In this document: in pieces, positions 1-5,288 of the stretch
How positions within the stretch are numbered: the first letter of the stretch is position 1
Layout: each line of letters begins with the position of its first letter
Assembly (NCBI GenBank): GCA_001723855.1
Contig: MCBC01000085.1
Span: 1-6,051, forward strand
Direction of reading: 5' to 3'
Source of the DNA: Candidatus Altarchaeales archaeon WOR_SM1_86-2
Lineage (GTDB): Archaea; Altiarchaeota; Altiarchaeia; IMC4; MCBC01
Length of the DNA stretch: 6,051 nucleotides
Program-made: the position numbers and the translations under genes
The notes under the pieces: model-generated
What the model was told of the DNA's origin: nothing
What the model saw: only the letters and a program-made list of their open reading frames with translations
Database searches by the model: none

Positions 1-420
1 GAAGTGGATGATAAAACAAGAGAGATATTAACAAAAGGTATCTTTTATACGAATATGGAGCTTCCAAGCAAAGATGCGAAGATAATAAAAGAAGGGGAAG
101 AAGATTTATTTGGGGATGGTGAAAAGATTACGGTTGTAGAACACGACAAATATGAAGAAGTGGAATACTGGGAGTGTCCAAAGTGCTGTGCAGAAGAGAT
201 TATTACCGAAGAGACGGGAATAAATTTGTACCGACTCAAACAATGGATCAAGGAGGGCTTTGGAGAAAGATGTCCCGACTATGTTAAGGGCTGTCCAGTT
301 TGTGATGCATACAATTTATATGATGAACTGGAAGAGATGCTTGATATTCAATATGATGATGAAGTATGCGCCGAATTGGTTGAAGAACGAAGAAAGAGTG
401 AAGAAAGTAAAATAGAATAA
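1..420 (+). CDS. Acidic zinc-ribbon-like protein with HTH-like segment (5' end uncertain)
   Basis: I do not recognise a named family. The frame is open to the left edge. A GTG at 4-6 could start a 138-residue protein, but the gene may begin outside the window. Counting from that GTG, the protein is strongly acidic, with Cys at 58, 61, 62, 90, 97, 100 and 122. The pairs C58-x2-C61 and C97-x2-C100 look like the two knuckles of a zinc-binding site. Between them, residues 64-86 read as a helix-turn-helix-like stretch (EEIITEETGINLYRLKQWI...), of the kind seen in proteins where an HTH is inserted in or next to a zinc ribbon. A DNA- or RNA-binding regulator is an inference only. The tail after residue 105 is charged and probably helical. 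Its TAA stop is immediately followed by the stop of the opposing FBPase/IMPase gene, so no room is left for a separate terminator. The reading frame is very likely real; its function is unknown. Confidence 0.7.
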   Translation, partial: EVDDKTREILTKGIFYTNMELPSKDAKIIKEGEEDLFGDGEKITVVEHDKYEEVEYWECPKCCAEEIITEETGINLYRLKQWIKEGFGERCPDYVKGCPVCDAYNLYDELEEMLDIQYDDEVCAELVEERRKSEESKIE

Positions 421-1215
421 TCATTCACGCATATTCAAAGTTCCGAGGATATGCCCATACAACTCAGCATTTTTAGCCGCAATAACATTCGCTTTTGTTT
501 GGGGAGTTATTTCTTGATCATAATCAACTCTTACAAAACCTCCCGATTCTTCAACAATCAATTTTCCAGCGGTAATATCAATCAACCTGGGCGGGCGGAA
601 ATCAATATAAGCATCCAGGGAGCCTGCGGCAACATAGCATAAACTCAGCGCTATGCTGCCGTAGGATCTTATATGCCTGGCATCCCTTACGACTCCCAGA
701 ATCTCATCAAATCCTTTGCCTTTCTCTCCAATGTGGAATCCCAGATAACCAAGGTTTGAGTCATCCTTTGTTTTTAATTTTTTCCCGCTGCAGTATGCCC
801 CCCTCCCCTTTGCGGCATAAAAAATATCCCCTCCCGGTATGTCCTTTACATAAGCCACCCTTACGCCGTCCAGGGTCCTGTCATCCGCCAATGCTAAAGA
901 AACCCCAAACAAAGGAATTCCGAGTTTAGCATTATTTGAGCCGTCAAGAGGATCCGCAAAAATTACAATCTCCGGAGAATCCCCCATCGTTATCTCCCCC
1001 ACCTCTTCCGAAACTAAGAGAACATCCTCCCCACAATTTTTAACGGCATCAATGATCACATCCTCCGCTATCTTATCAATTTTAGCGGTAATGTCGCCGC
1101 CAGCACCTTTTACGATCCCTGTTTTTGCCTCGGGAGTGCCGTAGACTTTCATTACCTCACGCGAGACATCCTCCCCGATATTCATGAATAATTCTAACCA
1201 ATCTGTGGACTTCAT
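421..1215 (-). CDS. suhB: Fructose-1,6-bisphosphatase / inositol-1-monophosphatase family protein
   Basis: A Mg-dependent, Li-sensitive-type sugar phosphatase of the IMPase superfamily. Archaeal members (MJ0109/AF2372 type, FBPase class IV) hydrolyse fructose-1,6-bisphosphate in gluconeogenesis and/or inositol-1-phosphate for inositol lipids or solutes. The 264-residue length is normal. Visible motifs: the KGAGGD segment at 36-41, the metal-binding SEE at 69-71, motif DPLDGSN at 88-94 (the nucleophile-activating and metal-binding Asp residues), R183 with the GSIALSLCYVAAG core, and the second metal motif around D213 (IDITAG, residues 212-217) followed by EESGG. The ATG at 1215 fits the family N-terminus. 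No Shine-Dalgarno site precedes it, but a TATA-like box lies about 28 nt upstream, so the message is probably leaderless. The gene shares a zero-gap tail-to-tail junction with the gene at 1-420. Which substrate dominates in vivo cannot be told from sequence; suhB is the generic family symbol. Confidence 0.93.
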   Translation of the reverse strand: MKSTDWLELFMNIGEDVSREVMKVYGTPEAKTGIVKGAGGDITAKIDKIAEDVIIDAVKNCGEDVLLVSEEVGEITMGDSPEIVIFADPLDGSNNAKLGIPLFGVSLALADDRTLDGVRVAYVKDIPGGDIFYAAKGRGAYCSGKKLKTKDDSNLGYLGFHIGEKGKGFDEILGVVRDARHIRSYGSIALSLCYVAAGSLDAYIDFRPPRLIDITAGKLIVEESGGFVRVDYDQEITPQTKANVIAAKNAELYGHILGTLNMRE

Positions 1216-1364
1216 ATTTCTATTATATGTATTGGAAAATATATATTAATGGCAGCCCTAAATATCCATTTAAAGCAGTTTATCGGCGAAATGATATTGA
1301 AAAATATTGGAGCAAAAACAAGAGGTTCTGAAGCGATATTTCCTTAAATTATATGGGAGCGCAC
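1216..1364. other. Intergenic spacer between cupin 3' end and FBPase/IMPase promoter
   Basis: This 149-bp spacer holds the minus-strand promoter of the FBPase/IMPase gene and, on the minus strand, short T-runs (complement of the A-runs at 1298-1318) that may end the cupin transcript. On the plus strand it contains a 32-codon ATG ORF (1249-1347) that I do not recognise and do not call as a gene. Confidence 0.5.
1238..1250 (-). promoter_or_regulatory. Putative TATA box of the FBPase/IMPase gene
   Basis: Read on the minus strand this is ATTAATATATATT, centred about 28 nt before the ATG at 1215. That is the spacing expected for an archaeal box A driving a leaderless or nearly leaderless transcript. 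There is no GGAGG/GGTG-like site in front of the ATG, which agrees with this. Confidence 0.5.
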
Positions 1365-1916
1365 TTAACGGTTCTTGCTCAGGAGTTGAGAAGCCTTAAA
1401 GTCACTGCAATCCGGATGCTGTGGACATGTGTCGCACATTTGCTGGTCTTTTGCGGTGTCAACAGACGCAACAGCGAACTGAATGACCTCAACAAGCGGC
1501 TCTTCACCTTCCTCGCTCTTTTCTATTCTGACCCGATGACAGAATCTGGGCGGGATTATCACAGTGCGCTCAATATCAAAATAAGTTTCAAAATCGGCAT
1601 CATTATCAACATCCTTTAACGCAACACTTAACCTGCCCCGGATGACCGAGTAAATCTCTATCTGATGCCCATGCCAGTGTGATTTTTGCCGCGCATTTTT
1701 ATTAAAGTAAGAAAGCTGCAGCAAGTCCGACTCAACCACAGGCTTCTTCTTCACAGGATTCTCCTTATCAAATCCCAGGGATTCCCATTCTGTCGCCCGA
1801 TGGAGTATTTCTTTATCGGGGTACAGTTCCGGGACAACAACTTTTCTGAGCCCTCTGGGTTCATCCCTGAGAGCATCATCCACTTGTGAAGTTCGAATCA
1901 CCAACGGTTTTTTCAT
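1365..1916 (-). CDS. Single-domain cupin with C-terminal cysteine cluster
   Basis: A 183-residue protein with one cupin (double-stranded beta-helix) domain. Cupin motif 1 is visible as H80-x-H82-x4-E87-x6-G94, the usual three metal ligands plus the glycine, and motif 2 as P122-P123-x3-H127, giving the fourth ligand. A mononuclear metal (Fe, Mn, Ni or Zn) site is therefore expected. The N-terminal 65 residues are a family-specific extension rich in charged residues. After the barrel comes a compact C161-x2-C164-x5-C170 cluster with H167 nearby, and C126 sits inside motif 2. These could bind a second metal or be redox-active, which is unusual for a small cupin. Enzyme, sensor or sugar-binding roles cannot be separated from the sequence. 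The ATG at 1916 is preceded by GAAGGAAAA (a weak Shine-Dalgarno-like AAGGA) and by a TATA-like box about 29 nt upstream. It lies 89 bp downstream of the pheT half-gene on the same strand but appears to have its own promoter. Confidence 0.88.
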   Translation of the reverse strand: MKKPLVIRTSQVDDALRDEPRGLRKVVVPELYPDKEILHRATEWESLGFDKENPVKKKPVVESDLLQLSYFNKNARQKSHWHGHQIEIYSVIRGRLSVALKDVDNDADFETYFDIERTVIIPPRFCHRVRIEKSEEGEEPLVEVIQFAVASVDTAKDQQMCDTCPQHPDCSDFKASQLLSKNR

Positions 1917-1940
1917 TTTTCCTTCATTTTTATGAAATTT

Positions 1941-1949
1941 ATTTATATT
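1941..1949 (-). promoter_or_regulatory. Putative TATA box of the cupin gene
   Basis: The minus strand reads AATATAAAT, centred about 29 nt upstream of the cupin ATG at 1916. It lies just downstream of a T-tract that could end the pheT transcript, so the two genes are probably separate units. An upstream ATG at 1932 would make only a 4-codon reading frame ending over the cupin start. Confidence 0.45.
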
Positions 1950-1955
1950 CTCTGA

Positions 1956-1970
1956 TTAAAAAAAGAAAAT
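1956..1970 (-). terminator. T-tract, probable terminator of the pheT half-gene
   Basis: On the minus strand this reads ATTTTCTTTTTTTAA, 36 nt past the pheT TGA stop. Archaeal RNA polymerase terminates at such T-runs without needing a hairpin. No strong stem precedes it. Confidence 0.45.
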
Positions 1971-2005
1971 TTCCGCAACCAAATCCGAAAATACGGACAG
2001 GAAGA

Positions 2006-2836
2006 TCAAACCAGCATGCTCAAATCCAACTCACACCCGGTAACCGGGATTTCCAGATTAAAATTTTCCAGCACCTTCGGGTGGATTTCCCCAAAAAATC
2101 CGACTTCTTTTCCTGTGGTAATGGACGCACACCTGCCTTCTATGAAACTTCTATGGCCGAGTTTTTTTATAATGCAGTCATATCCCAGGGAGTTCAGCAG
2201 CCCTAAAACATGGGATTTCATCTCCGAAAAGTTTGCTTTTGAATCTGCGATTACAAAGGATAATTTCTTTGCCGCTTTCCCGTCCGCTGAAACGCAACTC
2301 CCGATTTCAAATATCTGCTGGGGATACTCCCTGTTTTTGTTATTTTCCAGGGTAGCCATCATCGACGGCAAAAGCCATGTTCTTACCACACCGTGCTCGG
2401 ATGACACCGGATTTTCTGTTTCTACCCCATCCATGATGTCCAGGCGCATTCTTTTAAATAGATCATTTTTGTTTGTCAGTATCATGGTCATAACCTCATG
2501 AAACCCGAAGCCGAGCATCAACTCCCTTATCATATCAGAGGATTTTTCTACCAGATCTTTTTTTCCTATACCTGCAGTGCCCGGCAATTCCGGTTTGAAA
2601 TTTTCATAACCCCCCGCTATTGCTATATCCTCCACAAGGTCCATGGCATGCAGTACATCAGTTCTGTATGCCGGAATTAAAACCCTAACCCTGCCGCCCT
2701 CAAATTCAACCCCGTACATCATTTTTTCCAGCAGCCCTTTAATTTTCTCTTTATCAAAATCGGTTCCAAGCAATTTATTTACATACTCCGGGCTGAGGTC
2801 CATAACCTGCGGCTTTAGGTTTGGAGTTTTTTGCAT
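2006..2836 (-). CDS. pheT: Phenylalanyl-tRNA synthetase beta subunit, C-terminal half only (B5 + catalytic-like module)
   Basis: PheRS is an (alpha-beta)2 enzyme that charges tRNA-Phe. The archaeal beta chain is about 550 residues: B1, B3/4 (editing), B5, then the catalytic-like module. This ORF gives 276 residues from the ATG at 2836 and matches only the second half. Residues 3-80 are the B5 domain, with its PAYRTDVLHAMDLVED signature at 56-70. Residues 93-276 are the catalytic-like module (GFGFHEVMT at 109-117, NPVSSEHGVVRTWLLPS at 142-158, YPQQIFEIG at 171-179, GEIHPKVLENF at 249-259), ending at the usual C-terminus with no frameshift. It begins precisely at the B3/4-B5 linker (TPNL corresponds to TPDL in Pyrococcus, from memory). 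The frame could be extended to 2884 with an ATG, but that adds 16 unrelated residues and runs into rps15, so 2836 is preferred. The N-terminal half is absent upstream, where rps15 is read in the opposite direction. It is a split gene, a rearranged remnant or an assembly junction; the intact half and AT-rich upstream region favour expression. Confidence 0.9.
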   Translation of the reverse strand: MQKTPNLKPQVMDLSPEYVNKLLGTDFDKEKIKGLLEKMMYGVEFEGGRVRVLIPAYRTDVLHAMDLVEDIAIAGGYENFKPELPGTAGIGKKDLVEKSSDMIRELMLGFGFHEVMTMILTNKNDLFKRMRLDIMDGVETENPVSSEHGVVRTWLLPSMMATLENNKNREYPQQIFEIGSCVSADGKAAKKLSFVIADSKANFSEMKSHVLGLLNSLGYDCIIKKLGHRSFIEGRCASITTGKEVGFFGEIHPKVLENFNLEIPVTGCELDLSMLV

Positions 2837-2869
2837 TTTTATTTTTATTATGGTAATTAAATAATAAGA
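2837..2869. promoter_or_regulatory. 33-bp divergent promoter region, pheT half-gene / rps15
   Basis: Only 33 bp separate the two divergent ATGs and almost all are A or T. For rps15, a TATA-like TTTTTATTA lies about 25 nt upstream. For the pheT half-gene, TTATTTAATTA on the minus strand lies about 25 nt upstream, next to the rps15 start. There is no Shine-Dalgarno site on either side. Two back-to-back leaderless promoters sharing one small spacer is the simplest reading, inferred from position and composition only. Confidence 0.45.
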
Positions 2870-3310
2870 ATGGCACGAATGCATGCGAGAAGAAAAGGGA
2901 AGTCGGGATCAACCAGGCCTTTAAGAACCTCTCCGCCGGAATGGATTGATGTTGATTTAAAGGAGATAGAAAAGGTGGTGGTTGAGATGGCACGATCCGG
3001 TGTTCCTCAATCGAAAATAGGGATTGTGCTCAGGGACCAGTACGGGATTCCAAATGTAAAATTGGTTACCGGAAAGAAACTCTCACAAATTCTCAAGGAA
3101 AATGAACTGTCACCTTCAATTCCCGAGGATTTGCAAAATTTGCTTAACAGAGCAGAGAATTTAAAGAAACACTTAAGTGTCAACAAAAGAGATTTGTACA
3201 ACAAAAGAGATTTGCAGTTGGTGGAGTCCAAGATCCACCGCTTATCAAGATATTACAAGAGAGAAGGTGTATTGACCGGTGACTGGAGGTATGTTAAAGG
3301 AGGGTTTTGA
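2870..3310 (+). CDS. rps15: 30S ribosomal protein S15 (archaeal S13e type)
   Basis: Small-subunit ribosomal protein that binds the central domain of 16S rRNA early in 30S assembly. The 146-residue length is normal for the archaeal/eukaryotic form, which carries an N-terminal extension absent in bacteria. Recognisable blocks: MARMHARRKGKSGSTRP at the N-terminus, SPPEWIDV, then the helical region VPQSKIGIVLRDQYGIPNVK, and the C-terminal S15 core with ESKIHRLSRYYKREGVLTGDW. The ATG at 2870 fits the family start exactly and has no Shine-Dalgarno site, suggesting a leaderless message. A perfect 16-bp direct repeat (3181-3196 and 3199-3214) encodes NKRDLYNKRDL; the family has a similar doublet here, so the protein is not lengthened. 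It diverges from the pheT half-gene and converges on the PPC-domain gene, with 11 bp between the stop codons. Confidence 0.97.
   Translation: MARMHARRKGKSGSTRPLRTSPPEWIDVDLKEIEKVVVEMARSGVPQSKIGIVLRDQYGIPNVKLVTGKKLSQILKENELSPSIPEDLQNLLNRAENLKKHLSVNKRDLYNKRDLQLVESKIHRLSRYYKREGVLTGDWRYVKGGF
3181..3214 (+). repeat. Perfect 16-bp tandem-like direct repeat inside rps15
   Basis: CAACAAAAGAGATTTG occurs at 3181-3196 and again at 3199-3214, separated by TA (18-bp period, in frame). It encodes two NKRDL units with identical codons. S15 homologues carry a related doublet here, so this may be codon-level homogenisation rather than an insertion. Confidence 0.8.
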
Positions 3311-3314
3311 TAAG

Positions 3315-3329
3315 GCTTTGTTTATTTAT
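3315..3329 (+). terminator. T-rich stretch after rps15, possible terminator
   Basis: GCTTTGTTTATTTAT begins five bases after the rps15 TGA stop and overlaps the last codons of the opposing PPC gene. It is T-rich enough to serve as an archaeal termination tract, but not a long uninterrupted run, so the call is weak. Confidence 0.3.
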
Positions 3330-3780
3330 CTGCATCCTCGATATAAATGAGGTCAAGCCCTGATTGCCCGTCGAATTTCCTCGCAACATTTGCATTACTC
3401 CCCGTATCAATCTCAATGATAACTGCTTCGATTACAAGATAAACCTCTGCGCACTTTCTTATACAGCCAATGTTGACTTTATCTTCTCGTCCAATGCATG
3501 AATGAATATGAATTTTTGGCTCCCCACCCTTCCAGAAAATCGTTCCAAGACCAAGGACTTCGCGGCCGTCATCGAAGTTTTTCCATATAGCCGTTGGAGG
3601 GATCTCAACCTTCTCGGGACCCACGACGATTTCTGCTTTCTCCAATGCACCGATCAAGTGAATAATTCCTGATTCTACCCTTTCCTTTTTAGCGAGTTTT
3701 ATAAGTTCTTTTAAGAGGTTATCGCCGTCTTCAAATTTGACCACAAATATTCTTCCGATTTTTCCCTGCGTGTATTTCAT
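3322..3780 (-). CDS. PPC (DUF296) domain protein, putative DNA-binding
   Basis: A 152-residue stand-alone PPC/DUF296 protein. The same fold forms the C-terminal domain of plant AT-hook AHL proteins and occurs alone in bacteria and archaea as trimers. The biochemical role of the prokaryotic form is not settled. Visible features: the N-terminal strand with FEDGDNLLKEL (16-26), GIIHLIGALEKAEI (38-51), GLGTIFWKGGEPKIHIHSCIG (77-97) with the conserved H91-x-H93 pair, and the final AEVYLVIEAVI strand (111-121). There is no AT-hook, membrane segment or signal peptide. The ATG at 3780 is chosen: a TTG five codons earlier at 3795 is possible but adds residues outside the domain. An AT-rich stretch 15-28 nt upstream may hold the promoter, within the 71-bp spacer shared with the divergent JAMM gene. 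Regulation of nearby genes is possible but not shown. Confidence 0.88.
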   Translation of the reverse strand: MKYTQGKIGRIFVVKFEDGDNLLKELIKLAKKERVESGIIHLIGALEKAEIVVGPEKVEIPPTAIWKNFDDGREVLGLGTIFWKGGEPKIHIHSCIGREDKVNIGCIRKCAEVYLVIEAVIIEIDTGSNANVARKFDGQSGLDLIYIEDADK

Positions 3781-3851
3781 CCTACCATGCTGCAAATAAA
3801 ATTTTAAGAGATTTTTGTTAATATTGTTCCATTATCTAAATAAATTAAAAA
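3781..3851. promoter_or_regulatory. Divergent promoter spacer, PPC-domain gene / JAMM gene
   Basis: This is a 71-bp AT-rich spacer. On the plus strand TTAATATT (3818-3825) lies about 30 nt before the JAMM GTG. On the minus strand TTAAAATTTTATTT (complement of 3794-3807) lies about 20 nt before the PPC ATG. No Shine-Dalgarno site precedes either start. Promoter positions are inferred only from spacing. Confidence 0.4.
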
Positions 3852-4220
3852 GTGTATATCAGAAAAGAGGCTCTTGAATTAATACTCGGGGCTTCCCGGG
3901 AAATCTATCCCAACGAGTTTGGAGGCATGCTCAGAGGTACGGATGATGTGATTGAAGAGGTTTTGCTTATTCCCGGTTCGATCTTTGGCGACAGGTTTGC
4001 CAGCACGAGATTTGATATGGTCCCGATAGATCATTCGATCATAGGGAGCGTGCATTCTCATCCCTCAAACTCGTTTGAGCCGTCGGGAGCGGATTTGAGG
4101 TATTTTAAAAGGCTCGGTAAGATCCATTTGATAGTCAGAAAACCCTATGGAAGCATAGTGGATATAGCAGCTTACGATAGAGGGGGTAAGAGAATAAGTC
4201 TAGAACCAAAGAACCGTTGA
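3852..4220 (+). CDS. JAMM/MPN+ metalloprotease (AfJAMM-like)
   Basis: A minimal 122-residue MPN+ zinc isopeptidase, the size of the Archaeoglobus AfJAMM protein. The complete catalytic set is present: E22 (NEFGG), then H68-S-H70-P-x6-S78-x2-D81, which is the exact JAMM signature ExnHxH-x7-S-x2-D. H68, H70 and D81 should hold zinc; E22 and S78 activate water. In haloarchaea such enzymes remove SAMP ubiquitin-like modifiers from proteins; whether this one does is an inference, since no SAMP or E1-like gene is in the window. The start is a GTG at 3852: an in-frame TAA at 3846-3848 rules out anything further upstream, and the next ATG (codon 26) would remove E22. The 3' end overlaps the opposing GlcNAc-1-P transferase gene by 21 nt. 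No membrane segment or added domain is visible. Confidence 0.94.
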   Translation: MYIRKEALELILGASREIYPNEFGGMLRGTDDVIEEVLLIPGSIFGDRFASTRFDMVPIDHSIIGSVHSHPSNSFEPSGADLRYFKRLGKIHLIVRKPYGSIVDIAAYDRGGKRISLEPKNR

Positions 4221-5177
4221 AATTGCGACAGCGGCAATAATGATCTCGACTCCGATCAATAATAAGACTAATTTCCTTTCAGTGATTCCGTTGGCTAAAC
4301 GCATGATCAGGGAGGGAACGCCAACCACCTCCGGACACCTTAATTTATTATTTTCATCAACCTTTATGCTATAAACTTCCTTGGGAAATCCCCCATTTGC
4401 TTTCAGCAGCACATCCACCGCATACATAGCCATTAAAATCGCTCCAACCGTTTCTATGTTGCCTATGATCACAGAAGTCGCGATGACGGCCCCGATACTC
4501 AAGGTTCCGATGTCTCCGGGGAAAATGCGAGCGGGATACCAGTTGTAATAAAGAAATGCCAAGAGCCCCCCAAGCATTGCCAGCGATATCACGGCGGCAT
4601 CGATTTCCCCCAGGAAAACGGCGATTACTGCAATCGTCCCGGTCATAACTGCCCCCATTCCTGCTTCCAGACCATTAAAACCCGCCATCATGTTGGTGAC
4701 ATTTGATGCCACTGTGATGCCAATGGGTATCAGAAGCAGGGGGTAAAGAATCCCGAAGTCCACGGAACCGTAAAACGGGACCGCCATTTCACTTACACCC
4801 GCGTTTGCAGCCATAAGGGGAAGGGCAGCGAATGCCGGCAGTAATGCTTTGAAGCTTTGCCTTACCGTGATAAGATCGTCGAAAATGCCGATAATCGAAA
4901 TTATCAGAATGGTGCTTAAGCCGGCGAATATATAAAGCACGTTCAACCCGGTTAACTCTCCTAAACCCAGAAACTTAGACATCGCGATAGCCGCCAAAAC
5001 CGCTGTTATAAATCCCGTCACGATTGCGATACCCCCCATTTCCGCAACCTTCGGCTTATCTGCCTTGGACATATCACTGCCTGTAATCCCCGCAAGCTTG
5101 AGTTTTTTAATAAAGAAGGGCGTCGTAATGAATGTCACAATAAATGAAATCAGGAGTATTATCCCAAACACATACAT
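4200..5177 (-). CDS. UDP-GlcNAc:polyprenyl-phosphate GlcNAc-1-P transferase (ALG7/DPAGT1-like, GT4/MraY superfamily)
   Basis: An integral membrane enzyme that moves GlcNAc-1-phosphate (or a related sugar-1-P) from UDP to dolichyl phosphate, the first step of lipid-linked glycan assembly, e.g. for N-glycosylation (the role of AglH in Methanococcus). It has 325 residues and about ten hydrophobic segments, the first at 2-20 and the last at about 303-323. Signature positions: ADKPKVAEMGG (39-49, nucleotide-binding loop), the Mg-binding FDD at 99-101, NVTNMMAGFNGLEAG at 159-173 and NWYPARIFPGD at 212-222. The GFNGLEAG and NWYPAR forms are close to eukaryotic GPT and unlike bacterial MraY, so dolichyl phosphate is the likely acceptor. 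The ATG at 5177 lies in front of the first membrane helix, with TATA-like sequences 20-33 nt upstream and no Shine-Dalgarno site. Its 3' end overlaps the JAMM gene by 21 nt. No other glycosylation gene is adjacent. Confidence 0.93.
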   Translation of the reverse strand: MYVFGIILLISFIVTFITTPFFIKKLKLAGITGSDMSKADKPKVAEMGGIAIVTGFITAVLAAIAMSKFLGLGELTGLNVLYIFAGLSTILIISIIGIFDDLITVRQSFKALLPAFAALPLMAANAGVSEMAVPFYGSVDFGILYPLLLIPIGITVASNVTNMMAGFNGLEAGMGAVMTGTIAVIAVFLGEIDAAVISLAMLGGLLAFLYYNWYPARIFPGDIGTLSIGAVIATSVIIGNIETVGAILMAMYAVDVLLKANGGFPKEVYSIKVDENNKLRCPEVVGVPSLIMRLANGITERKLVLLLIGVEIIIAAVAISTVLWF

Positions 5178-5192
5178 TTTATTTTTATCTGT

Positions 5193-5214
5193 ATTATAAA
5201 TTTAATTTATAATA
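5193..5214 (-). promoter_or_regulatory. Putative TATA region of the GlcNAc-1-P transferase gene
   Basis: The minus strand carries two overlapping TATA-like elements, TTTATAAT centred about 21 nt and ATTATAAATT centred about 31 nt before the ATG at 5177. Either would give a very short leader or none. The choice between them is not decidable from sequence. Confidence 0.4.
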
Positions 5215-5220
5215 AGACAT

Positions 5221-5247
5221 AAAAATTTTTGCAAAGCAAAAATTTTT
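5221..5247. repeat. Perfect 12-bp inverted repeat with 3-nt loop
   Basis: AAAAATTTTTGC (5221-5232), AAA loop, GCAAAAATTTTT (5236-5247) pair perfectly. The element lies between two divergent units, 44-70 nt upstream of the GlcNAc-1-P transferase start and about 40 nt upstream of tRNA-Gly. It could be an operator, a cruciform-forming element or a bidirectional terminator: on the plus strand a T-rich stretch (5246-5265) follows, and on the minus strand it ends in five Ts. Its role is not established. Confidence 0.85.
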
Positions 5248-5255
5248 CTTGTGTT

Positions 5256-5281
5256 TTATTTTTTTAATAAATAAAAAATAA
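5256..5281 (+). promoter_or_regulatory. AT-only stretch, probable tRNA-Gly promoter
   Basis: The 26 bases here are all A or T and include TTTTTTAATAAAT about 20-30 nt before the tRNA 5' end, the right distance for an archaeal TATA box. The stretch is also an imperfect palindrome (TTATTTTTT at 5256-5264 with AAAAAATAA at 5273-5281), which may be only a consequence of composition. Confidence 0.4.
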
Positions 5282-5288
5282 TAGATAT

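Noticed and set aside
1249..1347. 32-codon plus-strand ORF beginning MAALNIHLKQF in the cupin-FBPase spacer
   Set aside because: No recognisable family, no promoter at a workable distance on the plus strand, and it lies over the opposite gene's promoter.
2006..2501. Long plus-strand ORF opposite pheT (161 codons)
   Set aside because: It is the antisense shadow of a conserved pheT region and shows no domain of its own.
2837..2884. Longer start for the pheT half-gene (ATG at 2884)
   Set aside because: It adds 16 residues unrelated to PheT, overlaps the rps15 start region, and leaves no room for a promoter; ATG 2836 fits the B5 boundary.
3781..3795. TTG start at 3795 for the PPC-domain protein
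   Set aside because: It adds only MQHGR before an ATG that matches the domain start, and TTG is the less likely initiator.
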